The translations under genes and the position numbers were made by a program. Below are positions 7,432 through 13,244 of a DNA stretch of 15,115 nucleotides, piece after piece (position 1 is the first letter of the stretch; every line of letters starts with the position of its first letter). The notes under the pieces were generated by a model, which was not told the DNA's origin, ran no database searches, and saw nothing but the letters and a program-made list of their open reading frames with translations. The DNA is from an uncultured Eubacteriales bacterium (GTDB lineage Bacteria; Bacillota; Clostridia; Oscillospirales; CAG-272), in NCBI GenBank assembly GCA_934447715.1, contig CAKSER010000041.1, positions 1 through 15,115 of the forward strand, read 5' to 3'.

Positions 7432-8478
7432 TCAGAAAAGAACCCGGACAGCCGTTCCCTTTCCCAATGTGCTGTCGACAGTCACGGTGGCTCCGACAAA
7501 CATCGCTCCGTGCTTTACAATCGAAAGACCGAGACCTGTTCCTCCGATCTCTCTTGAATGGCTCTTATCAACACGGTAAAATCTCTCGAAAATCCTCGGC
7601 AGATCCTCCTTTGCAATGCCGATTCCGGTATCCTTTACGGAAAGCTCAACACCGTCAACGCACTGCTTGAGCGAAACAGAAACAGATCCGCCCTTTTTGT
7701 TATACTTGATTGCATTGTCGCATATATTGAAGATCATTTCCTCAACAAGCTGCTCTGCCGAATGAATTATAAGGTGCTCACCCTTTAAGGAAACTGTGAC
7801 ATCATTCCTTTTTGCAGCCAGTTCAAGATGACCGATCACCGCCTCGCAGAGCTCATACAGATCAATATCCTCGGTTTTTACATCGATTTCCTTGTCATCA
7901 AGCTGAGACAGCTTGATTATATCTCCTACAAGAGTTATAAGCCGCTGGGATTCATCGCAGATCTTTCCGGCAAAGCGCGGTATGTCCTCTTCCCTTGCAA
8001 TTCCGTTTTTAATAATCTCTGCATAGCCGGAAATAGATGTAAGCGGAGTTTTAAGCTCGTGAGATACGTTTGCGGTAAACTCTCTTCGCATCATGTCCTG
8101 CTTTTCATGCTCCTTGTTAAGAGCTTCCACCTTCGAGTCGTACCTGTTTTTTATCATCGAGAGATTATTTATATGATTTCTGAATTCCGGATATACCTGT
8201 GCTGCATCCGGATCATCCGCATCAAGCATTTCAAGCTGCTTTTCGGCTGACAGAATCTTCTTTTTTATAATGAAAAAAATCAGAACGGCAGCTGCAGTAG
8301 CTATTATAAGCGCCGGATAACAGCTTAAAAGACGGTGAAGAAAATCCGATAAATTATCAGAGCCCATCAGGCACACGGCAACAACCGAAATAACTATTGC
8401 AGAAACGCATACCGCCAAAACCGGCAGAAAAACCGACAAAACAAGGCTTTTTCTGCATTCTTTTTTCTTTTTCTGCAT
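7432..8478 (-). CDS. Membrane sensor histidine kinase, PhoR-like
   Basis: A 348-residue kinase. TM1 is ~12-38 and TM2 ~55-72, with only ~15 residues between them, so there is no sizeable extracellular sensor. No PAS domain is apparent between TM2 and the kinase core; a charged helical linker (~75-130) follows. HisKA has the phospho-acceptor H140 in FTANVSHELKTPLTSISGY. HATPase_c shows the N-box NICDNAIKYN (251-260), G1 DTGIGI (283-288), F-box IFERFYR (296-302) and G2 GGTGLGLSIVKH (312-323). The start overlaps the response-regulator stop by one base (TAATG on the minus strand), with GAGGGTGA upstream, so the two are translationally coupled. The regulator subclass suggests PhoB/PhoR, but no phosphate-transport genes are nearby, so the signal is unassigned. 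Confidence 0.93.
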   Translation of the reverse strand: MQKKKKECRKSLVLSVFLPVLAVCVSAIVISVVAVCLMGSDNLSDFLHRLLSCYPALIIATAAAVLIFFIIKKKILSAEKQLEMLDADDPDAAQVYPEFRNHINNLSMIKNRYDSKVEALNKEHEKQDMMRREFTANVSHELKTPLTSISGYAEIIKNGIAREEDIPRFAGKICDESQRLITLVGDIIKLSQLDDKEIDVKTEDIDLYELCEAVIGHLELAAKRNDVTVSLKGEHLIIHSAEQLVEEMIFNICDNAIKYNKKGGSVSVSLKQCVDGVELSVKDTGIGIAKEDLPRIFERFYRVDKSHSREIGGTGLGLSIVKHGAMFVGATVTVDSTLGKGTAVRVLF

Positions 8479-9152
8479 TATTCGTCACCCTCGATTTTGT
8501 ACCCGATTCCGCGCACGGTTTCGATTATATCCCCGACCTCGCCGAGCTTACGGCGAAGGGTTCTTATATGTACATCCACCGTGCGGTTTTCCCCGTCAAA
8601 CGAATAGCCCCAGACACGGTTTAAAATCTGATCTCTTGTAAGCACAATTCCTCTGTTTTCAAGCAGCAGCTTCAGCATTTCGAATTCCTTGAGCGTCAGA
8701 GTAATATTCCTGTCTCCGACCTTGACGACATGCTTTGCCGGGCAAACATAAAGGCTTCCGATCGTATAGTCGAATTTCGAACGGTCCCCTTCCTTTCCTC
8801 TAAGCCGTGCTTTTATTCTTGCAACAAGCTCCATAACACCGAACGGCTTTGAAATATAGTCATCCGCACCGTAATCAAAGCCTCTGACCTTGTCGATCTC
8901 GGAGGACTTTGCGGTGAGCATGATGACCGGGATATCCCTTGTCGACTGCATTTCCTTAAGCCTTGAAAGAATCGAAAGTCCGTCCTCGTCCGGAAGCATG
9001 ATATCAAGCAGTATCAGAGACGGAAGGCTTTTGCCGACTGCATCCCAGAACTTTGCCGGATGGTCAAAGCCCACAGCATCAAGCCCGGTACTTGTCAGAG
9101 TATATACCACAAGCTCTCTTATATTTTCATCGTCTTCAACCAGATAGATCAA
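8478..9152 (-). CDS. Response regulator, OmpR/PhoB family
   Basis: A 224-residue two-domain regulator. The receiver domain (~1-118) has the acidic pocket E6/D7/D8, the phospho-acceptor D50 in LLDIMLPDEDG, T80 and K102 (ISKPF). The OmpR-type winged helix (~128-222) ends with the typical RTVDVHIRTLRRKLG and TVRGIGYKI segments. The start is TTG at 9150-9152, chosen because GGAGG (plus 9162-9166) lies 9 nt upstream and the protein begins correctly for the family (MIYLVEDDE). It is the first gene of a coupled operon with the kinase, and it has its own promoter with a dyad at the start site. Confidence 0.95.
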   Translation of the reverse strand: MIYLVEDDENIRELVVYTLTSTGLDAVGFDHPAKFWDAVGKSLPSLILLDIMLPDEDGLSILSRLKEMQSTRDIPVIMLTAKSSEIDKVRGFDYGADDYISKPFGVMELVARIKARLRGKEGDRSKFDYTIGSLYVCPAKHVVKVGDRNITLTLKEFEMLKLLLENRGIVLTRDQILNRVWGYSFDGENRTVDVHIRTLRRKLGEVGDIIETVRGIGYKIEGDE

Positions 9153-9184
9153 AATAAAAGTCCTCCGTTTGACTGTATTTCGTG

Positions 9185-9203
9185 CTTAGGCAGTGTGTCT
9201 AAG
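9185..9203 (-). promoter_or_regulatory. Operator-like dyad at the transcription start of the two-component operon
   Basis: A 19-bp imperfect palindrome, CTTAGACACACTGCCTAAG on the minus strand, with 7 of 8 arm positions complementary. It lies just downstream of the -10 box, about +2 to +20. It could be a DNA operator or a small 5' hairpin; the protein that binds is unknown. Confidence 0.45.
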
Positions 9204-9211
9204 TATATTTT

Positions 9212-9240
9212 AGTATATCATATTAAGGATTTCTTTTCAA
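9212..9240 (-). promoter_or_regulatory. Sigma-A promoter for the two-component operon
   Basis: Minus strand: -35 TTGAAA (9235-9240), 17-bp spacer, -10 TATACT (9212-9217). A second TATACT copy occurs ~10 bp further downstream but has no matching -35. The -35 sits ~23 bp beyond the stop codon of the methyltransferase remnant. Confidence 0.8.
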
Positions 9241-9262
9241 GTGACAACGAATCCGGCATTTA

Positions 9263-9745
9263 TCAGGATTTTTTAAATTCAACTCTAACAATCTGCATTT
9301 TCATCATGCCGTCGCCGACTTTGGCAAGAAAGCGGAAAAACCGGCTTACTGACGGATCGCGAAGGTCGTTGTACCCGAGCATATAACCGCGGCTTGTGAC
9401 ATTCAGGCGCTTGTCCCAGCTTGAAATCTCGCTTTTGGCGTCGGATATCGCAAAATATGCACCCACATCCTTGATTTCGGCATCCTTAATCCATGTTTTT
9501 AGCATGAGCTTGACAGCCTTTTGGTTTGCAGCATCAAATACGATAACACCGCCGGGGAATGTGTCCGCCATTTTCTTTAAAAGCGTTCTCACCTGCTCCG
9601 AAAGGAAGTAATAGAACACTCCTGCCGCAAAAAATACCGCTCCGCCGGATGCATCGATTTTTTCAAACCACGAGGTATCGTTCAGATTGCATGCGATATT
9701 TTCCTCGCGCTCTTTTGCAGCCAAAAAGCTGCGGTTTGTTTTATA
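9263..9745 (-). pseudogene. C-terminal remnant of a class I SAM-dependent methyltransferase (LCM/TcmP-like, PF04072 type)
   Basis: About 153-160 residues match the second half of a family usually ~260-280 residues long: REENIACNLNDTSWF, then GGAVFFAAGVFYYF, FPGGVIVFDA, a middle helix region, and a C-terminus MMKMQIVRVEFKK. The N-terminal half, which holds the SAM-binding glycine-rich motif (G-x-G-x-DTR type), is absent. Family-like sequence stops around 9745, and the bases upstream are the trxA terminator and trxA itself. The only start available is a TTG at 9722-9724 without a ribosome site. It ends in a stop at 9263. The coding frame is still free of stops, so the truncation looks recent or the fragment is tolerated. 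I infer a 5' deletion rather than a functional short protein. Confidence 0.7.
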
Positions 9746-9776
9746 ACAACAACCGGAGGGCAGAAATCCTCCGGCT
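9740..9776 (-). terminator. Probable terminator of trxA
   Basis: Minus strand: a stem of 7 GC-rich pairs (plus arms 9753-9759 and 9768-9774), extendable to 9 bp with A-U and G-U, an 8-nt loop, then TTGTTGTTATAAAA. The T-tract is interrupted, so efficiency is uncertain. It lies ~56 nt after the trxA stop and abuts the methyltransferase remnant. Confidence 0.65.
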
Positions 9777-9831
9777 GAGTCTCGGTTGCTATAGTAATTA
9801 CAGTGAAAATACCGTTCAAAGCGGCATTTTT

Positions 9832-10140
9832 TTAAAGCATTTCAAGAAGCTCGTCCTTTTCGCAATAGCCGACCTTCTTTTCCATAACCTTTCCGTCCTC
9901 GAAAAGGAGCAGCGTCGGAATCGATACAACTCCGTATTTCAGTGCGAGTTCCGCCTGCTCGTCGACATCAATCTTACCGACCTTTATCTCTCCTGCCTTC
10001 TCTTCTGCAATCTCTGCTACAGTCGGAGCAATCATCTTGCACGGACCGCACCATGTCGCAAAGAAATCTACAAGAACGGGAATATCCGACTTTAAAACCT
10101 CATCTTCAAAATTCTCTTTTGTAATCTTTATTTCAGCCAT
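9832..10140 (-). CDS. trxA: Thioredoxin
   Basis: A 102-residue cytosolic dithiol-disulfide carrier, slightly shorter than the usual 105-108. The fold is complete: VLVDFFATWCGPCK with the redox pair C31/C34 of the WCGPC active site, D25 (the buried-aspartate position), KIDVDEQ in the central strand, and the cis-proline P75 in SIPT followed by LLLFEDGK. The ATG is preceded by a perfect AGGAGG (plus 10148-10153) with 7-nt spacing. It lies 36 nt after the FTR-like gene and is probably in the same transcript. The pair suggests ferredoxin-linked reduction of this thioredoxin, although an NADPH-dependent TrxB elsewhere in the genome cannot be excluded. Confidence 0.97.
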   Translation of the reverse strand: MAEIKITKENFEDEVLKSDIPVLVDFFATWCGPCKMIAPTVAEIAEEKAGEIKVGKIDVDEQAELALKYGVVSIPTLLLFEDGKVMEKKVGYCEKDELLEML

Positions 10141-10176
10141 AACTAAACCTCCTTTTAAATCTGCTAAATCTGCTTT

Positions 10177-10374
10177 TTATTTTGATTTGTAATACAGCAT
10201 GCAGTGGCAGAATCCCTCAAAGTTTTCGTCCTTTATCTGATCACGGAATTCCTTGCACATGCATTTTGTGTCCTCGGTCTTCTCGAGGCGGCACGGGCAG
10301 TAGCCTCCTCTTCTTTTAAGACCCTCTTTTACTGTTTTTACCACTTCTTCATCCGGATTCAGTGTGATCTTCAT
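10177..10374 (-). CDS. Ferredoxin-thioredoxin reductase catalytic-subunit-like iron-sulfur protein
   Basis: A 65-residue protein with three CxC motifs: C26-P-C28, C38-M-C40 and C56-H-C58, in the contexts GGYCPCR, KCMCKEF and GFCHCMLYY. These are hallmarks of the FTR beta (FeThRed_B) family, which binds a [4Fe-4S] cluster next to a redox disulfide and passes ferredoxin electrons to thioredoxin. The plant/cyanobacterial pattern is CPC-x16-CPC-x8-CHC; here it is CPC-x9-CMC-x15-CHC, so the outer span is equal (33 residues) but the middle motif is displaced. It is much shorter than plastid FTR beta, and no variable (alpha) subunit gene is adjacent. The ATG start has only a weak ribosome site (TAGGTCGG). 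The neighbours trxA and the ferredoxin-fused reductase support a redox role. The exact electron partner is unknown. Confidence 0.8.
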   Translation of the reverse strand: MKITLNPDEEVVKTVKEGLKRRGGYCPCRLEKTEDTKCMCKEFRDQIKDENFEGFCHCMLYYKSK

Positions 10375-10422
10375 TCCGACCTAAATCTAACCTTTCGTTT
10401 TACCTATTTGCAGCACTTATAG

Positions 10423-11559
10423 TTATTTGCTCAAAAGCCTTGAAAAATTCGCCATTGCTTCCGAAATCTTTATCTGCTGGGGGCAAACCTCCTCGCAGCT
10501 TCTGCATCCGAGACAGGCGCTCGGGCGCTTGTTCTCGGGAATTGCCGAAATTGCCATCGGAGCAAGAAATCCGCCGTCCGAATATACATGCTCGTTATAA
10601 AGCTCGATCAGCTTCGGGATATCAAGTCCCATCGGACATTGACTTACGCAATAGTGGCAGGCGGTGCACGGAAGGGGCTTTTTCTTTACCATATCGTCAA
10701 CCATTTCCGAAATAACTGCCGTTTCGGCTTCGTTAAGCGGCTTATCTTCCGAAAAGATTTTCAGATTTTCCTCAAGCTGCTCGACACTTGACATTCCGGA
10801 AAGCGTCACGCAGACTTCTTTTATCGACTGTATAAATCTGAATGCCCATCCGACAGCAGTTTCGTCCGGGCGAAGCTCCTTCAGCTTATTTTTGTAATAT
10901 TCCGGCATATTGCAGAGCTTTCCGCCTCTTAACGGCTCCATTACCCAAACCGGAATTCCATAGTTCTTTACAAGCTCGACCTTCTTTTCCGCGTTCTGGA
11001 ATTTAAAGTCAAGATAGTTCAGCTGAAGCTGGCAGAATTCCATATCCTTTCCGTATGCGTCAAGGAAGCGTTTTAATACATCAAGATCTCCGTGCGCGGA
11101 AAATCCGAGATGCTTTATTCTTCCGTTTTTCTTCTGCTTTATAAGATATGAATAGGTTCCGTATTTTTCATCGTTTAAGTAATAATCGATATTCATCTCG
11201 CAGACGTTGTGGAAAAGGTAGAAATCAAAGTATTCGGTGCGGCATTTTTCAAGCTGCTTTTCGAATATTTCCTCCGTCTTGCCCATATTTGAAAGCGAAT
11301 ATCCCGGGAATTTGGACGCAAGATAATAGCTTTCTCTCGGATATTTTGAGAGCAGCTTTCCGGCGACAAGCTCGGAGTTTCCGCTGTGGTATCCCCACGC
11401 CGTATCAAAATAGTTTATTCCGCCCTTGATAGCCCTATCGACAATTTCAGCGGTACGCGCTTCGTCGATTTTCGAATCATCTCCATCGATTGTCGGCAGT
11501 CTCATCATTCCGAGTCCGAGAGCCGACAGCTTAAGATCCTGAAATCTTTTGTATATCAT
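10423..11559 (-). CDS. Aldo/keto reductase with C-terminal 2x[4Fe-4S] ferredoxin module
   Basis: A 378-residue protein. Residues ~1-285 form an AKR TIM barrel: GLGMMRLP near the N-terminus and the catalytic tetrad D52, Y57 (YFDTAWGYHSG), K83 (LASKF) and H117 (YLFHN). Residues ~290-378 carry two cluster motifs: C298xxC301xxC304xxxC308P and C349xxC352xxC355xxxC359P. This architecture is a common clostridial AKR subgroup, probably coupling a ferredoxin-type electron chain to carbonyl reduction; the substrate is unknown. The start is set at ATG 11559, because a strong GGGGGAGG (plus 11568-11575) lies 8 nt upstream; an open TTG at 11580 would put that site inside the gene. It ends 48 nt before the FTR-like gene with no promoter evident between, so a three-gene redox operon with trxA is likely. 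Confidence 0.92.
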   Translation of the reverse strand: MIYKRFQDLKLSALGLGMMRLPTIDGDDSKIDEARTAEIVDRAIKGGINYFDTAWGYHSGNSELVAGKLLSKYPRESYYLASKFPGYSLSNMGKTEEIFEKQLEKCRTEYFDFYLFHNVCEMNIDYYLNDEKYGTYSYLIKQKKNGRIKHLGFSAHGDLDVLKRFLDAYGKDMEFCQLQLNYLDFKFQNAEKKVELVKNYGIPVWVMEPLRGGKLCNMPEYYKNKLKELRPDETAVGWAFRFIQSIKEVCVTLSGMSSVEQLEENLKIFSEDKPLNEAETAVISEMVDDMVKKKPLPCTACHYCVSQCPMGLDIPKLIELYNEHVYSDGGFLAPMAISAIPENKRPSACLGCRSCEEVCPQQIKISEAMANFSRLLSK

Positions 11560-11567
11560 GATATAAG

Positions 11568-11575
11568 CCTCCCCC
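11568..11575 (-). promoter_or_regulatory. Ribosome-binding site that fixes the aldo/keto reductase start
   Basis: GGGGGAGG on the minus strand, 8 nt before ATG 11559. It excludes the longer frame that would begin with TTG at 11580. Confidence 0.85.
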
Positions 11576-11625
11576 TGCAATATTTATAAAATCAAAAAAG
11601 ACATAATTCATTTAACTACTATATC

Positions 11626-11654
11626 ATTATAAAATATAAAACAAAATATTTCAA
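11626..11654 (-). promoter_or_regulatory. Near-consensus sigma-A promoter for the redox operon
   Basis: Minus strand: -35 TTGAAA (11649-11654), 17-bp spacer, perfect -10 TATAAT (11626-11631), in a very AT-rich context. It gives a leader of about 60 nt before the aldo/keto reductase ATG. It is back-to-back with the first tRNA-Arg promoter, the two -35 boxes being only 20 bp apart. Confidence 0.85.
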
Positions 11655-11674
11655 TATTTTTATTTTTAAACTTA

Positions 11675-11703
11675 TTGTAAAATGAAAAAAAGTGTGCTAT
11701 ACT
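11675..11703 (+). promoter_or_regulatory. Upstream sigma-A promoter candidate for tRNA-Arg
   Basis: -35 TTGTAA (11675-11680), 17-bp spacer, -10 TATACT (11698-11703). It would give a ~70-nt leader before the tRNA. That leader contains no ORF of note. Confidence 0.65.
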
Positions 11704-11741
11704 ATGCAATACTGAATTGTCTAAGGGTACGAGGATATTAT

Positions 11742-11769
11742 TTGACTTTGGGTGACAGTTTGGTACAAA
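11742..11769 (+). promoter_or_regulatory. Proximal promoter candidate for tRNA-Arg
   Basis: -35 TTGACT (11742-11747), 16-bp spacer, -10 TACAAA (11764-11769) with TGG directly before it (extended -10). The predicted start is only ~6 nt before the tRNA, a typical tRNA leader length. The -10 is weaker than in the upstream candidate. Confidence 0.5.
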
Positions 11770-11781
11770 ACCATTAAATAT

Positions 11782-11855
<74 letters not shown>

Positions 11856-11858
11856 CTT

Positions 11859-11910
11859 AAAAGCAGCGCATAAACCGATTTTTGACGGTTTTCTGCGCTG
11901 CTTTTTCTTT
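11859..11910 (+). terminator. Terminator of tRNA-Arg
   Basis: A 12-bp stem (11859-11870 with 11894-11905) continues after a small internal loop with an AAACCG/CGGTTT stem. It is followed by TTTTTCTTT. It begins 4 nt after the tRNA. Confidence 0.9.
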
Positions 11911-11970
11911 AGTGTCTTTATGCGTGGGAAATAAACCTCCGGCAGACCCGTTTTTTTCACATCTAAAGAC

Positions 11971-12016
11971 GCAAAAAAAGAGCGATGGCGGCAAAAGTCC
12001 GTCATCGTCTTTTTTA
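11971..12016 (+). terminator. Second terminator-like hairpin downstream of tRNA-Arg
   Basis: A long stem formed by 11973-11991 and 11999-12015 has one bulged G and one G-U pair that is a mismatch on the other strand. It is flanked by A7 and T6 runs. The 316 nt between tRNA-Arg and the sigma-factor gene otherwise contain no convincing gene: 11911-11970 holds no recognisable ORF or promoter, and 12017-12089 is featureless. The hairpin may back up the first terminator or end an unseen small RNA. Confidence 0.6.
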
Positions 12017-12089
12017 CTTGCCGCATCAGAATCCGCGTACGGCATATACGTTATTGCCGAATCAAGAATACCCTGTCTTTAAAGCTTTT

Positions 12090-12117
12090 TTGATTTTTTT
12101 TAAAAATCCGATATAAT
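12090..12117 (+). promoter_or_regulatory. Sigma-A-like promoter upstream of the ECF operon
   Basis: -35 TTGATT (12090-12095), 16-bp spacer rich in T then A, perfect -10 TATAAT (12112-12117). The predicted start near 12124 falls inside the ECF-type -35 box that follows. Confidence 0.65.
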
Positions 12118-12120
12118 TGT

Positions 12121-12147
12121 TGTAACGTTTTGTGTGTTTTTCGATCT
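12121..12147 (+). promoter_or_regulatory. ECF-sigma-type (autoregulatory) promoter
   Basis: TGTAAC (12121-12126), then a 15-bp T/G-rich spacer, then CGATCT (12142-12147). This resembles the AAC-containing -35 and CG-containing -10 boxes of Firmicute ECF sigma factors such as the SigM/SigV/SigW class. It lies ~25 nt before the sigma-factor start, where autoregulated ECF promoters are normally found. Confidence 0.65.
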
Positions 12148-12171
12148 AATAGCTGAAAGGGCGGTGAAAAT

Positions 12172-12648
12172 GTGACTGAATTCGAAAAGCTTTTCTGTGA
12201 AAACAGAGATTTCATTTTCAGATATCTGATGAAAATGACGAAAAATGCTCCGCTGTCCGAGGAGCTTACACAGGAAACATTTTTCCGCGCTTATATGAAC
12301 TACACCTCCCTTAAAAACAAGGATAAGGCTTCTGTATGGCTCTGTCAGATTGCAAAGAACACATACTTTTCGTGGTACAACGAGCAAAAGAAAAAAGACT
12401 CGCTTGAGCATCTCGAAGCAGTAAGCAGCGATGAGAGCACAGAGGACACGGTTATACAAAAGGAGCTTTCGCAAAGGGCGCTTATCTGCCTGCGCGAGCT
12501 GGAAGAGCCCTACAGAAAAGTCTTTTTACTTTCGGTTTTAGGTGGGTCTTCGTTCAAAGATATAAGCCGGATGTTCAAAAAAAGCGAAAGCTGGGCACGG
12601 GTTACATTTTACCGTGCCAAACAAAAACTATCAGAAAGAATGGAGTAA
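12172..12648 (+). CDS. ECF-type RNA polymerase sigma factor
   Basis: A 158-residue group IV sigma-70. Region 2 is ~12-78: FRYLMKMTKN, the EELTQETFFRAY segment that contacts core and -10, then VWLCQIAKNTYFSWYN. Region 4 is ~105-156: ELEEPYRKVFLLS followed by the helix-turn-helix SSFKDISRMFKKSESWARVTFYRAKQKL that reads the -35. The start is GTG at 12172, preceded by GGCGGTGA (12161-12168). An ATG at 12170 overlaps it but is followed at once by TGA and cannot encode the protein. It ends 4 nt before the anti-sigma ATG, and the linkage to a zinc-finger membrane protein is the classical sigma/anti-sigma arrangement. Which stress triggers it is not evident. Confidence 0.93.
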   Translation: MTEFEKLFCENRDFIFRYLMKMTKNAPLSEELTQETFFRAYMNYTSLKNKDKASVWLCQIAKNTYFSWYNEQKKKDSLEHLEAVSSDESTEDTVIQKELSQRALICLRELEEPYRKVFLLSVLGGSSFKDISRMFKKSESWARVTFYRAKQKLSERME

Positions 12649-12652
12649 CATT

Positions 12653-13234
12653 ATGAATTGCAATGTTGTAAAGGACCTGATTCCGCTTTACATTGACGGA
12701 TGCTGCAGCGAAGAAAGCGGAAAAATTGTCAGCGAGCATATAAAAAGCTGCAGCGAATGCAAAAAAACATATGAAAGCATGAAATCACAATCCGAAATTA
12801 TTACAATTCCGGAGCCTTTAAAGCCTTTTGACAGGCTTAACGACTGGAAGGCATCTGTTTTGCAGTCGGTGCTGTTGTTTTTATCGTTTGGGCTGATTAC
12901 GGTGGGGGTTGCACTGGAGGCGAAAACTCCGTTCGGCAGCCAAAACGGCTTTTGGGCGTTGAATCTTGTCGTGCCGGTAACCGGATTTATGCTTTCGCTT
13001 GCCAACTGGTACTTTGTTAAGCTATACAAAAGCAGAAAAGCTTTTTCCTGTTTTTCTCTAGCAGCTACATTTTTAATAACCCTGTGCGCCTATATATGGT
13101 CGGGCTTTCATTACGAAATGAATTTTGTTGATTTGTTTTTAAAAAGCCTGATCGGCATAGTATTAACGATAATATTATGCATCTTATCAAAGCTTCTCTC
13201 GGGCAGATATGCAAAGATGCTTGGAAAGGAATAG
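12653..13234 (+). CDS. Zinc-finger membrane anti-sigma factor
   Basis: A 193-residue protein. The cytoplasmic N-terminus (~1-60) is a ZAS-type anti-sigma domain with C3, the VVKDLIPLYIDG helix, and H29xxxC33xxC36 zinc ligands. Four membrane segments follow at ~67-89, ~100-124, ~130-151 and ~158-182, ending in a short basic tail. The start is ATG 12653, with GGAG (12642-12645) 7 nt upstream inside the end of the sigma gene; a longer frame beginning at 12614 would overlap the sigma factor and lacks a ribosome site. Its predicted role is to hold the sigma factor at the membrane until a signal acts. The multi-pass C-terminus differs from the single-pass RsiW/RsiV type, so release by the usual two-step site-1/site-2 proteolysis is not assured. 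Confidence 0.88.
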   Translation: MNCNVVKDLIPLYIDGCCSEESGKIVSEHIKSCSECKKTYESMKSQSEIITIPEPLKPFDRLNDWKASVLQSVLLFLSFGLITVGVALEAKTPFGSQNGFWALNLVVPVTGFMLSLANWYFVKLYKSRKAFSCFSLAATFLITLCAYIWSGFHYEMNFVDLFLKSLIGIVLTIILCILSKLLSGRYAKMLGKE

Positions 13235-13244
13235 GATAAATTAA

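Noticed and set aside
11560..11580. TTG start giving a 385-residue aldo/keto reductase
   Set aside because: The extension would contain the GGGGGAGG ribosome site of the proper ATG at 11559.
12100..12474. 124-residue frame antisense to the ECF sigma factor
   Set aside because: A shadow of the sigma gene; it runs across both promoters and has no ribosome site.
12614..12652. N-terminal extension of the anti-sigma factor (start at 12614)
   Set aside because: It overlaps the sigma-factor gene and lacks a ribosome site; ATG 12653 has GGAG at the right distance and starts the zinc-finger domain correctly.
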